In this document: piece by piece, positions 59,802 through 64,000 of the stretch
How the letters are laid out: every line of letters starts with the position of its first letter
Position numbering within the stretch: position 1 is the first letter of the stretch
DNA from: Leadbetterella sp035299025
Lineage (GTDB): Bacteria > Bacteroidota > Bacteroidia > Cytophagales > Spirosomataceae
NCBI GenBank assembly: GCA_035299025.1
Contig: DATGXK010000018.1
Coordinates: 1 to 64,000 of the forward strand
Length of the DNA: 64,000 nt
Direction of reading: 5' to 3'
Position numbers and translations under genes: made by a program
Notes under the pieces: generated by a model
What the model saw: only the letters and a program-made list of their open reading frames with translations
Databases searched by the model: none
Told to the model about the DNA's origin: nothing

Positions 59802-61526
59802 TCATAAGTTCCGCTTTTTAAGTTCTTTTACCGCGAAATCGCATGCACGAGCCGTAAGAGCCATGTAAGTGAGCGATGGATTTACGCAGTTAGACGAGGT
59901 CATGGCCGCACCGTCGGTCACGAAAACGTTCTTGCATCCCCACACTTGGTTGTGTGCATTGAGTACGGAGGTTTTGGAATCTCTGCCCATGCGAGCCGTA
60001 CCCATTTCGTGCTTTGATAGACCGAGATGGAAATCATCTTTTTTGAAAGAGCGAATATTTTTATAGCCTGCTGCTTCCATCAGCTCAGCGGCATCGTTTT
60101 GCATATCCACTCGCATTTTTTGCTCATTTTCCTTTATTTCGGCATCAAATACTATTTTGGGTATACCAAACTGATCCTTTTCGGTAGGATGCAGATACAT
60201 CATATTATCTTCATAAGGCAGACATTCGCCAAAAGACGTAAGGTTTATACCCCAGGGGCCTATTTGGGCAGCCTTTTCTTTCAGATCCGCCCCGAATAGC
60301 TTTGGCGGCGTTTGTTTTGACCAGCCACTCCTGCTGGCACCGCCCTGAAAATCAAAGCCTCGCAGATAGTCTCGTTTATCAGTGCCGATATTTCTGAATC
60401 TAGGCATAAAGATACCGTTGGCACGTCGGCCGGTATAATATTTATCTTCAAAACCTTCTACAGTGGCTGATGCACCTACTCTTGAGTGGTGATCCATAAG
60501 ATTTTTGCCTAGCTGGCCACTGTCATTTCCTAGCCCGTTTGGGAATCTACTTGACTTAGAATTAAGCATAATGGCCGTACTTGCCATGGCAGATGCATTG
60601 ATAAAGATTACCTTTGCAAAATATTCTGTTACTTCCTTTGTTTCGGCATCAATTACCTCTACTCCATCGGCTTTTTGCGTTTTTTCGTTAAAAATAACCC
60701 TTGAAACAATAGAAAATGGTCGAAGAGTCAGGTTGCCAGTTTTCATAGCAGCAGGCAAAGTGGCCGCTTGTGTACTGAAATATCCTCCGTAAGGGCAACC
60801 CGAAGAGCACGCATTGCGGTATTGACAAGACACACGACCCAATGCGGTTTGCTCGGCAGTTGGTTTAGTAATATGAGCCACTCTACCGATGGTAACTATC
60901 CTATCGTTGCCATATTTGGCCTTTATTTTTTCTTTGAAGCTGGCCTCTACGCAGTTCATTTGCATGGGTGGCTGAAACACGCTGTCTGGCATGTGCGGGA
61001 TATTGTCGTAACTACCAGTGACACCCACAAATTTCTCCACATAAGCATACCAAGGCTCAATGTCTTTGTATCTGATGGGCCAATCGATGGCGATTCCCTC
61101 ACGAGCATTGGCCTCAAAGTCAAAGTCGCTCCACCTAAACACCATACGGCCCCATAGGAGTGATTTGCCACCAACACCGGCTCCTCTATACCAGTCAAAA
61201 GGTTTTTTGCTGATGTAAGGACTCGTGTCTTCGGGTAGCCAAAAGTCTTGGTTAGCTTCGTTGATGGGGTAATTACCCTCGGCGGTTTGTACTGGAAATT
61301 TAGCCTTGATTTCTTGGGTTATCCTATTGGCATGATCCAATTCCCAAGGGGCTTTCATGGCGTTTTTATAGTCCTCTATATGTTTGATGTCTTTACCTCT
61401 TTCGAGCATCAGTACTTTTAGACCTTTTTCACAGAGTTCTTTAGCTGCCCAGCCGCCACTTATGCCTGAGCCCACCACAATGGCGTCATAGGTGTTCTTT
61501 TCTTTCCCTTTGAGGTTGAGATTCAT
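59802..61526 (-). CDS. GMC family FAD-dependent oxidoreductase
   Basis: The 574-residue protein has the FAD motif VVGSGISGGWAAKEL (about 17-31), then GAGVGGKSLLWGRMVFRWSD and the C-terminal GMC motif HEMGTARMGRD and MTSSNCVNPSLTYMALTARA. Substrates are usually sugars or alcohols. It has four cysteines in CQYRNACSSGCPYGGYFSTQ that may bind a metal or form disulfides, as in the gluconate/sorbitol dehydrogenase-like branch. The small subunit gene that often accompanies this branch is not here. Confidence 0.85.
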   Translation of the reverse strand: MNLNLKGKEKNTYDAIVVGSGISGGWAAKELCEKGLKVLMLERGKDIKHIEDYKNAMKAPWELDHANRITQEIKAKFPVQTAEGNYPINEANQDFWLPEDTSPYISKKPFDWYRGAGVGGKSLLWGRMVFRWSDFDFEANAREGIAIDWPIRYKDIEPWYAYVEKFVGVTGSYDNIPHMPDSVFQPPMQMNCVEASFKEKIKAKYGNDRIVTIGRVAHITKPTAEQTALGRVSCQYRNACSSGCPYGGYFSTQAATLPAAMKTGNLTLRPFSIVSRVIFNEKTQKADGVEVIDAETKEVTEYFAKVIFINASAMASTAIMLNSKSSRFPNGLGNDSGQLGKNLMDHHSRVGASATVEGFEDKYYTGRRANGIFMPRFRNIGTDKRDYLRGFDFQGGASRSGWSKQTPPKLFGADLKEKAAQIGPWGINLTSFGECLPYEDNMMYLHPTEKDQFGIPKIVFDAEIKENEQKMRVDMQNDAAELMEAAGYKNIRSFKKDDFHLGLSKHEMGTARMGRDSKTSVLNAHNQVWGCKNVFVTDGAAMTSSNCVNPSLTYMALTARACDFAVKELKKRNL

Positions 61527-61550
61527 TTTGTTAGGTTGAGATATTTATTT

Positions 61551-61558
61551 CAAATATA
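61551..61558 (-). promoter_or_regulatory. Bacteroidota -7 box (TATATTTG) for the GMC gene
   Basis: The minus strand reads TATATTTG, an exact TAnnTTTG match 24 bases before the ATG at 61526. No clear -33 TTTG is seen. Confidence 0.5.
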
Positions 61559-61613
61559 ATCAAATACCTTCTTTATTTGTTTTTTGATGGGCCGATTTTG
61601 TTGGTATGTCGCT

Positions 61614-61637
61614 CTCGTCTGTGTCCTCACAGACGAG
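61614..61637. repeat. TCCT-loop palindrome, ten-pair copy
   Basis: CTCGTCTGTG and CACAGACGAG pair perfectly around TCCT. Compared with 27357-27378, the stem changes in both arms (TTTG/CAAA to TCTG/CAGA and AAG/CTT to CTC/GAG) while the loop stays TCCT. Confidence 0.75.
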
Positions 61638-61662
61638 AAGTATGTATAACTCACGTGGTGAT

Positions 61663-61678
61663 TTTGTGAGGACACAAA
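61663..61678. repeat. TCCT-loop palindrome, reverse copy
   Basis: TTTGTG and CACAAA pair around AGGA, which is TCCT on the other strand. The words ATAACTCAC (61648-61656) and GGCGGCAAACAT (61683-61694) also occur, in related form, near the 27.4-kb copies. Confidence 0.65.
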
Positions 61679-61762
61679 CATGGGCGGCAAACATAGGCAA
61701 ATGATAAAAAAATTAGCAATATGAGATTTGATAGCAATGGTATTTGTATTTTACTTAAAATA

Positions 61763-61780
61763 TTACCAATTTTATGGTAA
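61763..61780. promoter_or_regulatory. Palindromic operator candidate (TTACCA-N6-TGGTAA) at the repressor start
   Basis: The two six-base arms are perfect complements. The site lies 12 bases before the preferred ATG of the S24-type regulator and covers an alternative ATG at 61774, as expected for self-repression. Binding by this protein is inferred. Confidence 0.5.
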
Positions 61781-61791
61781 AATATTTAGCA

Positions 61792-62559
61792 ATGAAGAAA
61801 ATAAGTAAAAATATAGCTCATTTACGCCATTTGAGGGGTATTTCGCAAGAAGCACTGGCAACCGACTTGAATATTACACGGTCGAGGCTCAGCTCTTGGG
61901 AAGAGCACAGAGCCGAACCACCCATAGATCTCATCGTGCAATTGGCCGATTATTTTACGGTGTCCATAGACTCATTACTGAAAATTGATTTGACTAAAGT
62001 AAATGATTTACGAGATCTACTCAAAATCGGAGGAAACAGAATTTTGTTTCCAGTAATGGTAGATAGCGACGGCAAGGATTTGGTGGAACTCGTGCCAGTG
62101 AGGGCGTCGGCGGGTTATCTGCAAGGATTTAGTGACGAGACATTTATAGAGAGTTTGCCACGTATCTCATTGCCTTTCACCGATGTCGGCAAGTTTCGTG
62201 GGTTTCCTATTCAGGGTGATTCTATGCCGCCGTTAGAGTCAGGTGCCTATGTGATTGGCAAATATGTGGAAGACGTGGCAGATATAAGAGATGGTAAAAC
62301 CTATGTGGTATTGACACAAAACGACGGTTTGGTATATAAGCGGCTTTACAATAAAATAGAACAGGATGGCACCATTCATCTACATTCCGACAACAAGGCC
62401 TACTACCCTTATCAGATAAAACCCGAGGAGGTGTTTGAGCTCTGGAGTTTTGTGTGCAGCCTCAATCCTACGGATAGTCCTATTTCTGACTTGGTTTATA
62501 ACGCCATACAGAACATTCAGGCCGACGTAGTAGAATTAAGACAAAGCCGGCTGGGTTAA
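61792..62559 (+). CDS. XRE-type repressor with S24 self-cleaving domain
   Basis: The 255-residue protein has an N-terminal helix-turn-helix (about 5-60, ISQEALATDLNITRSRLSSW) and a C-terminal S24 (LexA/CI-like) domain. The catalytic pair is S144 in QGDSMPP and K183 in VYKRLYN; the likely cut is between A107 and G108 in RASAGYL. Such repressors are inactivated by self-cleavage, often when RecA is activated by DNA damage. No phage genes are near, so it may be a stress regulator of its own or other genes. An alternative ATG at 61774 would add six residues and lie in the operator. Confidence 0.85.
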   Translation: MKKISKNIAHLRHLRGISQEALATDLNITRSRLSSWEEHRAEPPIDLIVQLADYFTVSIDSLLKIDLTKVNDLRDLLKIGGNRILFPVMVDSDGKDLVELVPVRASAGYLQGFSDETFIESLPRISLPFTDVGKFRGFPIQGDSMPPLESGAYVIGKYVEDVADIRDGKTYVVLTQNDGLVYKRLYNKIEQDGTIHLHSDNKAYYPYQIKPEEVFELWSFVCSLNPTDSPISDLVYNAIQNIQADVVELRQSRLG

Positions 62560-63797
62560 GGCTTTAGTTTTATGCTGTTTTTTACCAAAACCATATAATC
62601 ATAGAAGTAAAGAACTATTATAGTAAGGAAAATTAGGGATACAAACCAAGGTTGAAACCAGAAAATCTCAAATTCGGCAATGTTGCCTTTGAGAATTTTA
62701 GAAGCACCTTCCATGTTGAGAAAGATTCCTAGGCTTACTAAAAAAAATCTCACGATGTCTTTACGCAACATGGCCAAAGCCCCTGCAAATAACACAATGG
62801 GATGTGAGTAACGAGAGTGCATTTGGGTATTGAAATAGAAGAAAAAAAGGATAATCAACACGCACACCAGTAGCGAGTTTTCGAAGTTAAATGCTACATC
62901 AATATATTTTCTGAAAAGATTCAGGCTCTTTAGACCAAAAGGTAATAGGACGAGCCCTGAGAGTCCAAAAAAAGCCATTAGACCGTAAGAGTTATAGCTA
63001 AAGTTAAATATTCCGATACTGTCATTTATGAGTTGAGGGTTTTTGAAAATTAACCACCAAATATTGTAAGCCCCCATGTTTACGTAGGGATATCGGCCTA
63101 CGCTATCTGTAAAGGAGTTTATGGCTAGTTTTATGTCACCAGATAAAATGAATGGCAAAAGAATCAAGGTTTGCAATATCACAGCAGGTAGTATTGTCTT
63201 TAGTATTTTGGAAAAGGAGTATTTTTTTATTTCACTAAAAATGATCAAAGCAATTATGGGCAAGAAAATAATGCCTTGGAACTTAAAATTGATACACAAA
63301 ACAAGAAATATTAGGCTTAGAGCGGCCCTGCGGTAAAGAGCGAAAGTGAGGGAAATAAATGCAAAGGCCGTATGCACACCATCCATTTGGCCAAAAAGAA
63401 AGTTATTGTACCAAAAGGCAATATTTCCTAAAATCAGGATAGAAAGTAACAGGGCATTTTTGATGTCATGAGCCTTAAGTACCCGATAAACAGTATAAAC
63501 GCTTAATATTTCCACAAAAAACACCAGATATTTTAAATGATATATTTTCAAATAAATACTTTCGGGCGTGGGATTGGATTTCCCAAAGAGCCAAAGGAAA
63601 TAATGCCAGAGTGGAGGGTAGTCTACCTCTAATCTATATACGTTTTGTATTCCGAAATGATTAATGTAATTGCTCCAAGTAATCCAGCAGTTACGGTCAT
63701 TGTTTCCCCACACATATAGATTTGGAGCTAATAAGCAGCCAATTATAAAAAGTGCGGAGTAAACAAAAAGCGGTTTCGGGTCTCTTGTGATTTGCAT
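62556..63797 (-). CDS. Multi-spanning GT-C-type glycosyltransferase (GT87-like)
   Basis: The 413-residue protein has about ten spans and typical GT-C text: a first-loop acidic motif in YRLEVDYPPLWHYFLW and GQMDGVHTAFAFISLT. This resembles the PIG-M/GT87 group, which moves mannose or other sugars from lipid-linked donors. It may act with the truncated gene upstream, three bases away. The stops of this gene and the repressor gene overlap by four bases at 62556-62559. Confidence 0.75.
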   Translation of the reverse strand: MQITRDPKPLFVYSALFIIGCLLAPNLYVWGNNDRNCWITWSNYINHFGIQNVYRLEVDYPPLWHYFLWLFGKSNPTPESIYLKIYHLKYLVFFVEILSVYTVYRVLKAHDIKNALLLSILILGNIAFWYNNFLFGQMDGVHTAFAFISLTFALYRRAALSLIFLVLCINFKFQGIIFLPIIALIIFSEIKKYSFSKILKTILPAVILQTLILLPFILSGDIKLAINSFTDSVGRYPYVNMGAYNIWWLIFKNPQLINDSIGIFNFSYNSYGLMAFFGLSGLVLLPFGLKSLNLFRKYIDVAFNFENSLLVCVLIILFFFYFNTQMHSRYSHPIVLFAGALAMLRKDIVRFFLVSLGIFLNMEGASKILKGNIAEFEIFWFQPWFVSLIFLTIIVLYFYDYMVLVKNSIKLKP

Positions 63798-63800
63798 AAA

Positions 63801-64000
63801 TTAGAGGGAGGTTGACTTGGAATAATAGACAAACCGCTTGGTGGTATTGTCGTAATATTGCAATGTATTGGTTTTGTAATTGGGATAGAGCAGAGATTCG
63901 TACCCATTTTCTAATATAAGAGAGAAAGACTCCCATTTGTGGTTGGTCCATTTGCTTTCCCAGGTCCCGTCTGTTTTTTTTACAAAAAGTGTGTCGGTAA
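63801..64000 (-). CDS. C-terminal part of an unknown protein (gene runs off the window)
   Basis: Sixty-five codons before a TAA at 63801-63803 are seen on the minus strand, with text TWESKWTNHKWESFSLILEN and a tyrosine/lysine-rich end (RFVYYSKSTSL). No family is recognised. It ends three bases before the start of the GT-C gene at 63797, so both belong to one transcript and the upstream protein may act in the same glycan pathway. Confidence 0.55.
   Translation of the reverse strand, partial: TDTLFVKKTDGTWESKWTNHKWESFSLILENGYESLLYPNYKTNTLQYYDNTTKRFVYYSKSTSL

Noticed and set aside
61792..62559. Prophage repressor
   Set aside because: No phage structural, integrase or lysis genes lie near it in the window.
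63697..63951. Leftward 84-residue frame overlapping the start of the GT-C gene
   Set aside because: A different frame gives a continuous protein tail stopping three bases before the GT-C gene, which fits better.

Overview
The window looks like a chromosomal segment of a Bacteroidota bacterium, most likely a gliding member of the Cytophagia. The evidence is a type IX secretion (T9SS) sorting tail at the left edge, gldH, four TonB-linked outer-membrane genes, many secreted proteins and lipoproteins, low G+C, and exact TAnnTTTG -7 boxes directly upstream of about a dozen genes. I count about 53 protein genes (two cut by the window edges) and one tRNA-Arg(CCU). I see no rRNA, CRISPR array, prophage or intact insertion sequence.

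Layout. 0-6.4 kb: end of a T9SS cargo gene, a glycosyltransferase/phosphoesterase pair, a GH3-family enzyme, a VOC protein and a seven-bladed regulator-type propeller. 6.6-8.8 kb: tRNA-Arg, a secreted tail-fibre-like protein and a repeat-rich stretch without a clear gene. 8.8-15.6 kb: a beta-helix lipoprotein and its TonB receptor, divergent from a second TonB receptor. 15.7-27.4 kb: a sterol-desaturase-like protein, then an ECF sigma factor with a TPR anti-sigma-like partner, divergent from a LytTR regulator, an OmpA protein, four surface proteins or lipoproteins, a DUF4412 protein and a CHAT/TPR caspase-like protein. 27.5-38.3 kb: hydrolases, a MazG-like pyrophosphohydrolase, a four-helix-bundle gene in a repeat-bounded cassette, PnuC, an S9 peptidase and manC. 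38.4-51.2 kb: a TonB receptor with a large repetitive insert, trpA, an M20 peptidase, an amidase, proA and a DUF2490/two-component/coiled-coil cluster. 51.3-64 kb: an esterase, an NHL protein, purD, ricT-gldH, a thioredoxin lipoprotein, an ArsC-like protein, a GMC oxidoreductase, an S24-type repressor and a multi-spanning glycosyltransferase.

Most genes serve envelope building, surface display, uptake and housekeeping. The most unusual content is structural. A REP-like 16-mer has entered the same loop in several blades of a propeller gene. An extracellular loop of a TonB receptor carries about 210 residues of 12- and 16-residue repeats. Several short palindrome families keep their loops, and one changes its stem in a pairing-preserving way. 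A four-helix-bundle gene lies between 21-bp inverted repeats. A structured-RNA-like element precedes a small secreted-protein gene. The best candidate for an undescribed system is the sigma/anti-sigma - LytTR - OmpA - surface protein - CHAT locus at 16.8-27.4 kb. Its unity is inferred from gene order, not shown.
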